Source: Rapana venosa (taxonomy: Eukaryota > Mollusca > Gastropoda > Neogastropoda > Muricidae). Taken from it: a stretch of 64,000 nt of DNA. The position numbers were made by a program, and so were the translations under genes. Below the pieces are notes generated by a model. That model worked only from the letters and a program-made list of their open reading frames with translations, was not told the DNA's origin and ran no database searches. The DNA lies in the NCBI GenBank assembly GCA_028751875.1, contig CM054141.1, positions 74,119,646 to 74,183,645 on the forward strand, in the 5' to 3' direction. Below, one piece after another: positions 10,596 to 20,060 of this stretch (within the stretch, counting starts at the first letter, position 1; every line of letters begins with the position of its first letter).

Positions 10596-10925
10596 TAGGT
10601 ACCAGTTGTCGGGGACGGGATAGCTCAGTGGTCGGAGCACTCGCTTTCCCCCAGCCAAGTTAAGCAGCGTCGAGCGTGGTTACCAGTTGAATGGGTGACC
10701 GTTTGCGCGTCTTGGCTTCAGTACAGTTCCCCCAGTCCACCCAGCTGTAAAATGGGTACCTACCCTCTTTAGGGTCAGGGAAGGTAAAGCAGCGAGGGAG
10801 AGGAGATGGGCGCCGCCCTCAATATGCTGGCCCTAGAAAAGTGAGGTCTCTGACGCCTCGCTCCCCTACGACCTTATAGGTTATGGGACTCCTTTACCTT
10901 TTACCTCCTTTTAGGTACCAGTTGT
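10596..10925 (+). mobile_element. Composite SINE (tRNA-like head plus 5S rRNA-like segment) with 14-bp TSDs
   Basis: The body is 10610-10911, flanked by perfect direct repeats TAGGTACCAGTTGT at 10596-10609 and 10912-10925, the hallmark of LINE-mediated insertion. The first ~30 bp read GGGATAGCTCAGTGGTCGG (10618-10636), a tRNA-type RNA polymerase III A box. From about 10639 the sequence follows 5S rRNA: AAGTTAAGCAGCGTCG at 10657-10672, then GGTTA, then TTGAATGGGTGACCG at 10687-10701. These correspond to the A block, intermediate element and C block of the 5S internal promoter. A canonical tRNA B box (GGTTCGANNCC) is not seen. A central part follows (CCACCCAGCTGTAAAATGGG near 10737-10756), resembling conserved SINE body domains of invertebrates, and then a pyrimidine-rich end TTTACCTTTTACCTCCTTTT. 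It lies inside the RT region of LINE B. Confidence 0.88.
10621..10701 (+). promoter_or_regulatory. Putative internal Pol III promoter of the SINE
   Basis: TAGCTCAGTGGTCGG (10621-10635) matches a tRNA A box. AAGTTAAGCAGCG (10657-10669) and GAATGGGTGACCG (10689-10701) match the A and C blocks of 5S rRNA genes. Both promoter types are present in tandem, while the tRNA B box is missing. Promoter activity is inferred only from similarity. Confidence 0.65.
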
Positions 10926-11612
10926 GGAAGGCATTGTGGGAAAACAGGAGCAGCTATGGGATCAAGGTCGCGTGATTTTATAGTCATTTCCTTCAGAATT
11001 GTCATGATTTCTTTTTCACTTGTGAGATGGAAGGAAAAGAGAGGAGTGCCAGTGAACTGGGGATCAGGAGGCGCAGGCTGGAATTGAGTCTGATCCAGTC
11101 TGGAGCGTATGTTGCGGACTTTGTCTGAAAAGAAGGCTGAAAAGATAGATGGAAGTTCAGACAGGCTGTGGGTGGTAGGCAAAGGAGTTGTTTTTGCAGA
11201 TCCAAGGAGATTTGAGGTGAGGGAATAAAGAGATTTTATGGATGTAGCACCGAAAACTTGGAAGAGTAGTAGTCTGTCTTTGCTGAGTGGATTAAGAGTT
11301 TGACTTTGTTTATTTGTTTTCGGAAAAGCTGTTTGTTGATTTCGGTTTTTGACTTCCGCCACTGCCGTTCTAGTTGCCGGCGTTTGCGCTTTGCTATCAA
11401 GATGTCTTGGGTATACCATGGCGCACAGGGTCTGTCAGGGAGGAGGTGGTCAGTGGGAGGTGCATGCTCATCAAGCAATTGGTGGAGAATAGTGTTATAG
11501 TAATCAGAGAGGTCAGTGTGGTCTGAGGTTTGTGAAAAACGTTCGGAAGCTTGTGAAGAGAAGAGAGTTTCTCCCTAACACAACTGACGGTGTAAAAAGC
11601 GAACAAGAGGAG

Positions 11613-11685
11613 AGGAAGAAGAAGAAGAAGAAGAAGAAGAAGAAGAAGAAGAAGAAGAAAGAAGAAGAAGAAGAAGAAGAAGAAA
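11613..11685. repeat. (GAA)n microsatellite
   Basis: An AAG/GAA trinucleotide tract with one interruption. It marks the 5' truncation point of LINE B. Confidence 0.95.
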
Positions 11686-11854
11686 TCATTGAATGAATGA
11701 ATCCATCAATGGATTGATGATCTCTGACACGGACAGATACAGATTCTAGGCCAAGCCTGGTCTGACAATCTGTCGTGCAGCCATACATGTATCAAAACAA
11801 TCAAAACAACATTAAAAACCATGAAGCTTAGAAAATAAATACATACAATAATGA

Positions 11855-11924
<70 letters not shown>

Positions 11925-12156
11925 AACAGTGGCCACGTGTGACAGAAGCTGTAGCTCTGGCAAGTGTCTGATGTGGATGTGTTTGATATAAAGGTCACTT
12001 TGCTTCACATCCTCTCTCCCCTCTCCTCCCACCCCCTTCAGTGCTCAAACCTTCCTCTCCCCCTCTGTCCTCTGATCTGTAATTTATCTTTCCTTTGATC
12101 CTCACACAAGTCCTCCTGTATCAATCCATGTTGAGCACAAGAGACAGGTATTGCTG

Positions 12157-12160
<4 letters not shown>
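11686..12160. other. Unique spacer with an (AG)n tract
   Basis: Mostly unique, AT-rich sequence with no recognisable gene. It contains an (AG)n run at 11860-11918 and a C/T-rich patch near 12010-12070. Confidence 0.7.
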
Positions 12161-12488
<328 letters not shown>

Positions 12489-12580
12489 AAGAAGAAGAAG
12501 AAGAAGAAGAAGAAGAAGAAGAAGAAGAAAAGAAAGCAGAAGAAGAACAAGAACAAGAAGAAGAACAAGAAGAAGAAGAA
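12489..12580. repeat. (GAA)n with GAACAA variants
   Basis: AAG/GAA repeats that shift to GAACAAGAA units and end where the (CAATGA)n tail begins. Confidence 0.93.
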
Positions 12581-12720
12581 GACAATGACAATGACAATGA
12601 CAATGACAAATTCTTTTATTTCGAGGATAATGAATAAGCACAGATGTGCTTTTTTACATCCAGTCCCCGCCCGTAGGGATACATCTTAATAATAATAACC
12701 CAATACTTATACAGTCTAAC
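12581..12720 (-). mobile_element. LINE 3' end with (CAATGA)n tail
   Basis: Hexanucleotide repeats GACAATGACAATGACAAT at 12581-12609 are followed by a compact unique segment. That segment contains a perfect short hairpin AGCACA-GA-TGTGCT (12638-12651) and GTCCCCGCCCGTAGGGATAC. Read on the minus strand it ends in (TCATTG)n, the kind of short tail that closes non-LTR elements in invertebrates. No coding part is attached, so this is a heavily 5'-truncated copy or a SINE using the same tail. Confidence 0.6.
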
Positions 12721-13018
12721 AATAGAAACAAGGGGAAATAACCTTTTCAAAACAGCCCCCCCCAACCCCCCCCCCCCCCCCCAAAGCAAGCAAATAAAAG
12801 AAAACCCTAAAAACACACCCACCCCTACCCCCACCCCCCAAAAAACCCTAAACCAAAACAAACAAACAAACAAAAGAGAAAGAAAAACCAAACCAACAAA
12901 AGACGGAAAAAAAAAAGAAAAACAGACAAACAACAACAACAAGAACAACAACAGAGCCAAGAAAAATAACACAACCAAACTTAATAAGTCATAAAGATAA
13001 ACATCTACACATTGTCAA
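12721..13018. other. A/C-rich low-complexity sequence
   Basis: Poly-C (about 12766-12782), CCCACCCCTACCCCC and AAACAAAC-like patches. The minus-strand Phe/Leu/Gly-rich open frame here is simple-sequence translation. Confidence 0.75.
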
Positions 13019-13129
13019 AAGAAGAAGAAGAAGAAGAAGAAGAAGAAGAAGAAGAAGAAGAGAAGAAGAAGAAGAAGAAAAGAAGAAGAAGAAGAAGAAG
13101 AAGAAGAAGAAGAAGAAGAAGAAAGAAGA
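13019..13129. repeat. (GAA)n microsatellite
   Basis: About 110 bp of AAG/GAA repeats with three single-base phase slips. Confidence 0.96.
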
Positions 13130-13183
13130 GGGAACGGGGCAGGAGCAAGAGAATGTAGAAAATACACTGAGTTTGAAGTCAAC

Positions 13184-13432
13184 CTTCATTCACATACCCC
13201 AGTTCTGTCTGTGCCTTCATTCACATACCCCAGTTCTGTCTGTGCCTTCATTCACATACCCCAGTTCTGTCTGTGCCTTCATTCACATACCCCAGTTCTG
13301 TCTGTGCCTTCATTCACATACCCCAGTTCTGTCTGTGCCTTCATTCACATACCCCAGTTCTGTCTGTGCCTTCATTCACATACCCCAGTTCTGTCTGTGC
13401 CTTCATTCACATACCTCAGGTCTGTCTGTGCC
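13184..13432. repeat. 31-bp minisatellite
   Basis: Eight near-identical units, each made of TTCATTCACATACCCCAG followed by TTCTGTCTGTGCC. The unit length is not divisible by three, so each plus-strand frame cycles through one 31-residue peptide; the two open frames here are repeat translations. Degenerate units (TTCATTAGCATACCTA) continue to about 13508. Confidence 0.96.
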
Positions 13433-13633
13433 TGTATTAGCATACCTATCTACCCCCAGTACTTGCCTTCATTAGCATACCTACTTCAGTACTTGCCTTC
13501 ATCATTGTAGGAATAGTTCTATTGCAACAAAGCCTTTAGAGCCTGCAAAAACTTCCGCCATTGATGCGCTGATTAGCATACACAACAGTGTCCTCTTTGA
13601 GGTGGAACAGTGGTTGAGGAGCTCAGTCAAGTG
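13433..13633. other. Degenerate 31-bp units and unique spacer
   Basis: Decayed copies of the 31-bp unit fade out by about 13508. The remaining 125 bp are unique, with no gene visible. Confidence 0.6.
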
Positions 13634-14573
13634 GCCTGTCAGAACTAGACAGAGGCTGCTACTGCTCGCGTCCTGTCCACTTAAAGACACCCTCATTCAC
13701 GTCTGTCAGAGCTAGACAGAGGCTGCTACTGCTCGCGTCCTGTCCTCTTAAAGACACCCTCATTCACGTCTGTCAGAACTAGACAGAGGCTGCTACTGCT
13801 CGCGTCCTGTCCTCTTAAAGACACCCTCATTCACGTCTGTCAGAGCTAGACAGAGGCTGCTACTGCTCGCGTCCTGTCCTCTTAAAGACACCCTCATTCA
13901 CGTCTGTCAGAGCTAGACAGAGGCTGCTACTGCTCGCGTCGTGTCCTCTTAAAGACACCCTCATTCACGTCTGTCAGAGCTAGATAGAGGCTGCTACTGC
14001 TCGCGTCCTGTCCTCTTAAAGACACCCTCATTCACGCCTGTCAGAGCTAGACTGAGGCTGCTACTGCTCGCGTCCTGTCCTCTTAAAGACACCCTCATTC
14101 ACGTCTGTCAGAGCTAGACAGAGGCTGCTACTGCTCGCGTCCTGTCCTCTTAAAGGGAAAACCCTCATTCAGTCTGTCAGAGCTAGACAGAGGCTGCTAC
14201 TGCTCGCGTCCGTCCTCTTAAAGACACCCTCATTCACGTCTGTCAGAGCTAGACAGAGGCTGCTACTGCTCGCGTCCTGTCCTCTTAAAGACACCCTCAT
14301 TCACGTCTGTCAGAGCTAGACAGAGGCTGCTACTGCTCGTGTCCTGTCCTCTTAAAGACACCCTCATTCACGTCTGTCAGAGCTAGACAGAGGCCGCTAC
14401 TGCTCGCGTCCTGTCCTCTTAAAGACACCCTCATTCACGCCTGTCAGAGCTAGACAGAGGCCGCTACTGCTCGTGTCCTGTCCTCTTAAAGACACCCTCA
14501 TTCACGTCTGTCAGAACTAGACAGAGGCCGCTACTGCTCGTGTCCTGTCCTCTTAAAGACACCCTCATTCACC
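13634..14573. repeat. 67-bp minisatellite, 14 copies
   Basis: Fourteen contiguous units begin TGTCAGAGCTAGACAGAGG, continue CTGCTACTGCTCGCGTCC and TGTCCTCTTAAAGACACC, and end CTCATTCACG. Units differ by a few substitutions (GAACTAG, GCCGCTACT, CTCGTGTCC) and one carries an altered AAAGGGAAAACCC stretch near 14154. There are no spacers between units, so it is a tandem array and not a CRISPR. High identity implies recent expansion or homogenisation. Confidence 0.97.
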
Positions 14574-14605
14574 ACCTTGTCAGGCTACTTCTCCTCCTGC
14601 CTCCA

Positions 14606-14661
14606 GCACACACGCACACACACACACGCACACACGCGCGCGCGCGCACACACACACACAC
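14606..14661. repeat. (CA)n(CG)n alternating purine-pyrimidine tract
   Basis: CA repeats with CGCGCGCGCGC at about 14635-14647 in the middle, then CA again. Alternating CG/CA tracts can adopt Z-DNA; this is a property of the class and was not shown here. Confidence 0.93.
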
Positions 14662-15040
14662 TGAGGTTTGGAGAAAATAAAAATTCTAGTTTGTTTTTTT
14701 GTTTTCGTCTCAGCGGCAGCTCTGAAGTTCAACAATGGTGAGATTTTTGCCTAAGCAAATGTTTTTGACCAGCGTTAAGAGGTAGCCGCATCACCACTTC
14801 AGAGGTGATGTTTAAACACGACACCAGCGTGCATATAGTTTTTCATACATATTCTAACACCCATTCTTTCCAGCACAAATGGCCTATTCTTAGAGGGATT
14901 TCAACATGTTCACAAGATATGCATGTGTTCACACATGAGACCTCGATTAAATTTGGAGTCTCATTCGAATGACTTTGGAGGAATGCAGTCAGCACTGACG
15001 TTAATTCCAGGGGAAAATCCCGTTGAACGGGTATCTCGGT
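14662..15040. other. Unique AT-rich segment, possible SINE body
   Basis: No gene. On the minus strand it follows a tRNA-like SINE head and may be its body. It holds two perfect short hairpins: CATCACC/GGTGATG at 14789-14795 and 14804-14810, and CATGTGT/ACACATG at 14922-14928 and 14931-14937. It also has a stretch at 14732-14785 similar to 2698-2745. Confidence 0.45.
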
Positions 15041-15108
15041 GGTTGCACGAACCCGAGCTTATCCAATCCAATCACGATCGCAATGCTCCGACCACTAGGC
15101 TATGCTAC
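15041..15108 (-). mobile_element. tRNA-derived SINE head
   Basis: The reverse complement begins GGTAGCATAGCCTAGTGGTC and has GGAGCA next, a tRNA A box region. About 40 bp on comes GGTTCGTGCAACC (15053-15041), close to the B box consensus GGTTCGANNCC. It shares the 13-mer AGTGGTCGGAGCA with the SINE at 10610-10911. The 3' limit and target-site duplications were not found, and a poly-C run with degraded sequence adjoins its 5' side. Confidence 0.6.
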
Positions 15109-15639
15109 CCCCCCCCCCCCCCCCCCCTCCCCTAAAATTGTCATAAGTTTTTTTGCTTTTTTAGTGTAAAAACAGAAAGAACAAAAAAAAACCCCTAAAG
15201 AAGGTTCCCCAAAAAGGCAAAAAGTCATGCAAAGGTGATGTCCCTTTGGTTTTCACAAGAGTGACAAAATACATTTGAAATGAATCCCCCCCAAATTTGC
15301 ATAGGGGGTTTATCCCAAAGGCCCCGATTTTCCCGAACGCCCGCCGCCTGTTTCGTGACGTTAACGGGAAAGGAAGGGGAAAAACTGAGTTTTTTCCCAG
15401 GGGGATAATTTAAAAGTCACAAACAGCGCACCAAATTTCCTGTTGTTGTCAAATCCAAAAGACTAAAAAAAAAGGCTTCGCTTCTTTTTGGACACCGTAA
15501 TCCTGGTTTCCCCCTCCCCCCCCCCTTTCCCCTCCCCCCCCCCCCCCAATTTCCCCCTTTCCTTCCCCTGATTTCGCCCCTTTGTACGTTTTAAGGGTTA
15601 AAAGGAAACCCACAAAAATGCCCCACCCCTTTTCCTGTC
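15109..15639. other. Degraded sequence with homopolymer inflation
   Basis: Poly-C runs (15107-15128, 15510-15547) and unusual numbers of AAAA, CCCC and GGGG blocks begin here. No gene or repeat family is recognisable. Confidence 0.5.
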
Positions 15640-16225
15640 AAATAGAATCACAGTCCTAGTTTTTTTCCCCATTTTCATTTAAAATTTCTTAGAATCAAAA
15701 GTCATGCCAAAACCCCACTTTCTTTCTATATTTCATGAATCACAGCCCCTTTTCTATTTTTCCCACTTCATTCTATATTTCATAAAAAACACATCCTATT
15801 CCATTTTTCCCCTTCATTCTATATTTCTTTAAAATACCCCACTTCATTCTAATCCATTAATAAAAATCACAGTCCTACCCATCTTCCTTCTCGCTATTTT
15901 TTCCCCTTAATAAATCACAGCCCAAACTCCACCCTTTCCTTCTCCCCTATTTAAACCCATTAATAAATCCAGCCCCTACCCAAACCTTCCTTCTCGCATT
16001 CTAACCCCATTTTTGAATCCGCCCTTCTTCCTTTTCTTCCTTCTCGCTATTCTATCTCCATTAAAAAAACACAGCCCTATTTCCATTTTTTTTTTTCTCG
16101 CTTTTCTAACCCTTTTAAATAAAATTCACATTTCCTTTCTCCATTTTCCCTTTCTCGCTATTCTAACTCCATTAAAATTAGAATCACAGTCCTACTCCAT
16201 CTTCCTTCTCGCTATTCTACTTGTG
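15640..16225. repeat. Roughly 50-bp degenerate minisatellite
   Basis: Repeating blocks ATCACAGTCCTACTCCATC, TTCCTTCTCGCTATTCTA and ACTCCATTAATAAA recur at 48-57 bp spacing (for example near 15871, 15919, 15971, 16073, 16187). The last units are best preserved; earlier ones have expanded homopolymers. Confidence 0.85.
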
Positions 16226-16784
16226 TTCCGCTTGTGATTCCCATTCACGGTTAAAGCCGTACATGCGTCATGAAAATTCCTGCCCGTCTTTGTGTGTGCC
16301 CGGGTTTCCCCCTTTCTGACGAAAGAGGGGTGTGTGTGTGTGTGTGGGGGGGGGGGGGGGGTGGGGGGGGGTGGGGGGTGAAGATAGCGTGGACAGAGAG
16401 GGTGGTGGGGGGGGGGGGGGGGGGGTTAGTGGTGGAGGTTAGTTTTAGGTGAGGGAAGAACGTGACTGGGCTAAAGGGGCTGGTAAAACAAAAGACCCCC
16501 CCCTTTCCCCCTTTTTACTTTTTTTTGGGGCCCCTTGTGTAAGTGTGTGTGGGGGTGTGTGTGCCAGTTCCCCCTCTTTTTTTCTTTTTTAAACACACAC
16601 ACAAAAAACACCCCACCCCGTTTTTTTTTTCTTTCTTTAGTAGAGGGTTGATGAAAAAAAGAAAATGCCCCTGCTTATTAAAAAGGTACCATCTGAAAAT
16701 AAAAGTTTGATTTGATTTTTGCCCAACGACGAAACAACCACACACACTAAAACAACAAAAAAACCCCCACACACACACACACAC
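16226..16784. other. G/T-rich and A/C-rich low-complexity sequence
   Basis: Includes (GT)n plus poly-G at 16328-16372, poly-G at 16405-16426 and an (AC)n run near 16767-16792. No gene seen. Confidence 0.7.
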
Positions 16785-16960
16785 ACCCCACACCACCCCG
16801 GGATCCCTGGTGGTTAGGGGGATGTATTCGTGATTTTTCCCTGATCCGGGGTTCAAATTCTGGGTTTAAAGAAGTTTTTCCTCGGGCGTTAACTTCGCGC
16901 CGACTCCCCCGTCCCCAAAAGTCCTTGGGGATGATTTATAAAACCGAGGCCCCATCTTGT
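16785..16960 (+). mobile_element. Possible tRNA-derived SINE, degraded
   Basis: CTGGTGGTTAGGGG (16807-16820) followed about 30 bp later by GGTTCAAATTC (16850-16860) gives A-box-like and B-box-like elements at tRNA spacing. Downstream CGTTAACTTCGCGCCGACTC and a T/A-rich part could be the SINE body. No target-site duplication or tail could be defined in this low-quality stretch. Confidence 0.45.
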
Positions 16961-17154
16961 GCCCCTTTTAAAAAAGGCTTTTTCGCTTTTTGGAAGAGTA
17001 GGCCCTTGTGCGCCGGGGGGAAGGGAGGGACAAAATTTACAAAATGGGTAAAAAGAACCCAAGTGCTAATCAAACGATTTGCAGGATATCTGGTAAAAAG
17101 GGAAAAGTCGGGGAGGAGAGCCCCAAAACCTACAATGGCTTTCATTTAACATAA
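16961..17154. other. Spacer, no recognised feature
   Basis: About 190 bp between the SINE-like segment and a minisatellite. A short open frame on each strand has no recognisable similarity. Confidence 0.35.
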
Positions 17155-17560
17155 ACACGTTTCAATGACGTCAGTACCCCAAAAACCCCGGTTTACAATG
17201 GGGGTCAGTACATCACCCCTTTACAATGGCGTCAGTAAAAAAATTCTTTTTCCCTTAAAAATTGGCGTCAGAAAAACCACACTTTAACAAAATTGGCGTT
17301 AGAAAATCACACTTTTCCAAAGGGGTTTTAAAAAAAAAGGGTTAAATCCACTTACAAGGGCTTTTATTTAAATCAAAACTTAAAATGGCGTTAGAAAAAA
17401 TCACACTTACAAGGGCGCTTAATTAAAATGGGTAAAAAATTTCACACTTACAATGGCTTGAAAAAAAGGGAAATATAAAACTTTTACATTAAATGGCGTT
17501 TTTGGGTAGTAAATCACACTTTTAAAATTTTGGCTTTAAAAAAAAAGTTCAACCCACATT
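17155..17560. repeat. Roughly 31-bp degenerate minisatellite (GGCGTCAGTAAA family)
   Basis: Units of the form ACAATGGCGTCAGTAAA plus TCACACTT recur at about 29-33 bp. Copies decay toward the right. Similar units reappear at 20180-20300. Confidence 0.8.
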
Positions 17561-18720
17561 TTTTCCCCCAAAGGGGGGGCCCTGTCCAGGTAAAAATCCC
17601 CCCATTTTTTTTTTTACCATGGATTTTTTTCGGGGAAATTTTCCCCATTTTTTTTCCCCCCCCCCAATGGCTTTTTTTGTAACCCACCCCCTTAAAATTT
17701 TTGGCTTTTTTATTTTAAAATTCCAACCAAACTTTTTAAAAATTTGGGTCATTTTTTTAAAATTCCAAAATTTTTAAAACATTTTTGGCCCCCCCAAACG
17801 GCCCCGGGGTAATACCCCAAAACTTTTAAAAAGGGGGCGTTTATTTAATTTTTTTTTCCATCTCCTTTTTTTTTGGCCCCGGTTTTTTTCGGGTTAAATT
17901 CCACCCCCCCCCCGGGGGGGGGGGGGGGGGGGGGTTTTCCCCAATTTTTGGGCCTTCTTTTCTTTTAGGGGGTTCCTTTTTTTAGGTTCCCCCCCCGGGG
18001 GCCCCGGGGCCGGGGGGGGGGTGGGGGGGGGGGGGCCCACCCTTCCCTTTTTTTGGGGGGGATTTCCCCCAAGGGGCAAACCCGGGGGGGGGGGGTTTCC
18101 CCTTTTCCCCAATTTTCCCTTTCTCGGGGGTTTGGGTTTTCTGGGTTTGGGGGTTGGGAGGGGGTTTCCCGGGGGCCCCTTTTTTTCCCACCCCGGGGGA
18201 AGGGTTTTAGCCCTTTGGGGGCGGATCCTTCTTTTAATTCTTTGGGAACATTCCCTTTAAAATTCCCCTTTGGCGGTTTTTTGGGCCCCTTTGCCCCGGG
18301 GAAACCCCGGGGGGGGGGGGGGGGGTTTTGGGGGCTTTTTAGGACCCCGGGTTAAAAAAAGGCCTTTTAGGGGCCCAAAGGGGGCCCCCGGGCCCCGGGG
18401 GGGGGGTTTCCCTTAGGGGGGGTTTTTGGGGGGTTCCCAAGGGGGGGGCCCGGGAAGGGTCCCACCCGGGGGGGCCCGGGGGGGGGTTCCCTTTCCCCCT
18501 TAGGGGTTGGGGGCCTGGCCCCGGGGATGTTAGGGGGTTTTAAAAAGGGGGTTAGGGGGACCCCTTGGGGTTGGGGGGTTTTTTTAAACCCTGGGGTTTG
18601 GTTTTGGAAAAGCTGGTTTGGGGTTTGGGGGTTGGGGGGGCCCGCCTTAAAAGGGGGGGGTTGGCCCCGGGGTCTGATAAAATGGCTCCCGGTATTTTAA
18701 AGCTTTAAAAACTTTTTTCC
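17561..18720. other. Homopolymer-dominated, unreliable consensus
   Basis: Over 1 kb made largely of runs of G, C, T and A (for example poly-G at 17919-17934 and 18315-18325). No biological repeat unit or coding signal can be recovered; this looks like failed consensus. Confidence 0.6.
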
Positions 18721-20060
18721 CAAACTTCTGGTCATTAACCCGTTATCAGTGCAAAACCCGTTGGTGTTTTTATCTAAGTTTAAAATTTTTCCTGAAAGAT
18801 TTCCATCCCGAAATTTTTTTGGGGGCCTTTTTTAAAAGTTTTCTTTTTAGGCGGGGCGCTCTTTTTTTTCTGACCTTTCCCAAACAAAGGGTCATCTGCA
18901 AAGGGGGGGTTTGGGGGGGATCGTTTACCCCCCAAATTGCGGGACTGACCCTTTTCTTTGTTTTTTCCAGTCCCTAAGCCTTGATTTTTCCGGAAGATGT
19001 TGAAAAGAGTGGGTGAGAGAAAAAGAAACCCAAGCCCCCCCTTTTACCCCAAAAACTTTTTGTTCAAAAACCTTTTCCCCAAATTTTTTGTTGTTGTAGA
19101 AACTGCACTGGGGGCCCCTCGTGAAAACGCGGTTTGATGATAGATCAGGGTTTGCATTGACGTAAAATTCATGGTTGCCCCCCCAAAGTGCTTTCCCAAA
19201 CCCCTGTAAAAGGGCCTTTTAAAAAAAACGTTTTAAATACGGGAAAAGGGGTTCTTTTGTTGTTAAAATTTCACTCCATAGTTTTTTGGGGGTTTAATAT
19301 TGTTTTTTGTGCTGCGCCCTGCTCTAAACCGGCTTGTTCCTCAGAAATGAGGGTTTTTTTGCTTGTGGTTTTCAGCTATTAAATTTATCTGCAGTTTGCC
19401 CTTTTCCCTTGGGTGGCATAGAGGTGATTGTGCGGTAATTATGGCATTGTTGTGATTTTTTATCTTGGGGGGGGGTGATGATGAATGAATTTTTCCATGG
19501 GGTTGGCCATTTTCCTGTTTTGCCAATTTTGGTTTCAGATTCCTTTTAAATTGGGGCCTGATCTTTTGGCTTCCCCCCAGCTTGAACCAACCATAGGGAA
19601 AAGTTTCAGCCCCTGCCGGGCTTCCCCCTTTTTCAGCGATCTGACTGCTTTTTTCCACTTCTTCTTTTGGGGGATAGGGTGAAATGTCTGTGTCTTTTTT
19701 TTGCGGGTACCCTTAAGGACTTTGGTCCCCTGCCCGGGTTCTTTAGTTATTACTTTCAGGGAAGGGGGTATTTTTGTCCATCTGTTTTAGAAAAATTCCC
19801 GGGCCCTCGTGAGCACTTCCCCCTTTTTTTTTTGGATTGTTTTTAAAACCTTTTCCCGGTTTTTTGCGTTTTGGTCTTTTCACCCGTGATATGTTTCTGC
19901 TATTGGGTTTTCCTTGATGTTCCTTTAAGTCTTGGGCACTGTTCCCCGATCCCATTTTTCTTTTTTTTTGCCCCCCGTTATGGACTTTTTTTATTCTTTT
20001 TTTGGCTGCCCGTTTTTTGTTCTTTTTTCTTTTTCTTTTGTTTTTCAAATTTTTTTTCTT
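18721..20060 (-). pseudogene. Decayed LINE reverse transcriptase (element E)
   Basis: Minus-strand translation in shifting frames, from high to low coordinates, gives the order of an RTE/BovB-like EN-RT polyprotein. A linker with KEHQGKPNSRNISR (about 19930-19890), KKPGK and a degraded FLKQMDK region comes first. Then come GKLQINLIAENH (near 19400), EEQAGL (near 19345), LSPTLFNIF at 19019-18993 and FADD at 18902-18891. LSPTLFNIF and FADD are exact RT motifs B/C neighbours, about 90 bp apart as expected. Intervening sequence is heavily corrupted with homopolymers, so there is no ORF. Satellite fragments of the same type flank it on both sides. Confidence 0.72.

Larger units (their letters stand above)
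9654..11510 (-). pseudogene. Reverse transcriptase remnant (LINE B), split by a SINE
   Basis: Minus-strand order: a pre-RT linker LLPDRPCAPWYTQDI, then KRKRRQLERQW at 11440-11360; SELPSIFSAFFSDKV and SRLDQTQF near 11150-11080; QCLPQLVP at about 10940-10915; then the SINE. Coding resumes with SGNFPSALKTAIVTPLLKK and LKNYRPVSNLPFVSKVLE (10566-10440), the typical RT entry of this clade. CGVPQRSVLGPVLF is at about 10096-10050 and FYADDTQL at 9997-9976, so the catalytic YADD box is intact. LNADKTKTMLIG leads directly to TPRFKQTTVGRRSFSVSGPS and WNDLPLSLRQKPSLDSFK at 9860-9660. Removing one target-site copy plus the SINE restores the reading order, so the SINE arrived when the frame was still recognisable. 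Other small frameshifts remain, so the element is inactive. Confidence 0.87.

Noticed and set aside
10621..10701. Functional tRNA or 5S rRNA gene
   Set aside because: Only parts of each are present, there is no complete fold, and the segment is bounded by target-site duplications as part of a SINE.
13634..14573. CRISPR-like array
   Set aside because: Units are contiguous 67-bp tandem copies with no variable spacers, in eukaryotic sequence.
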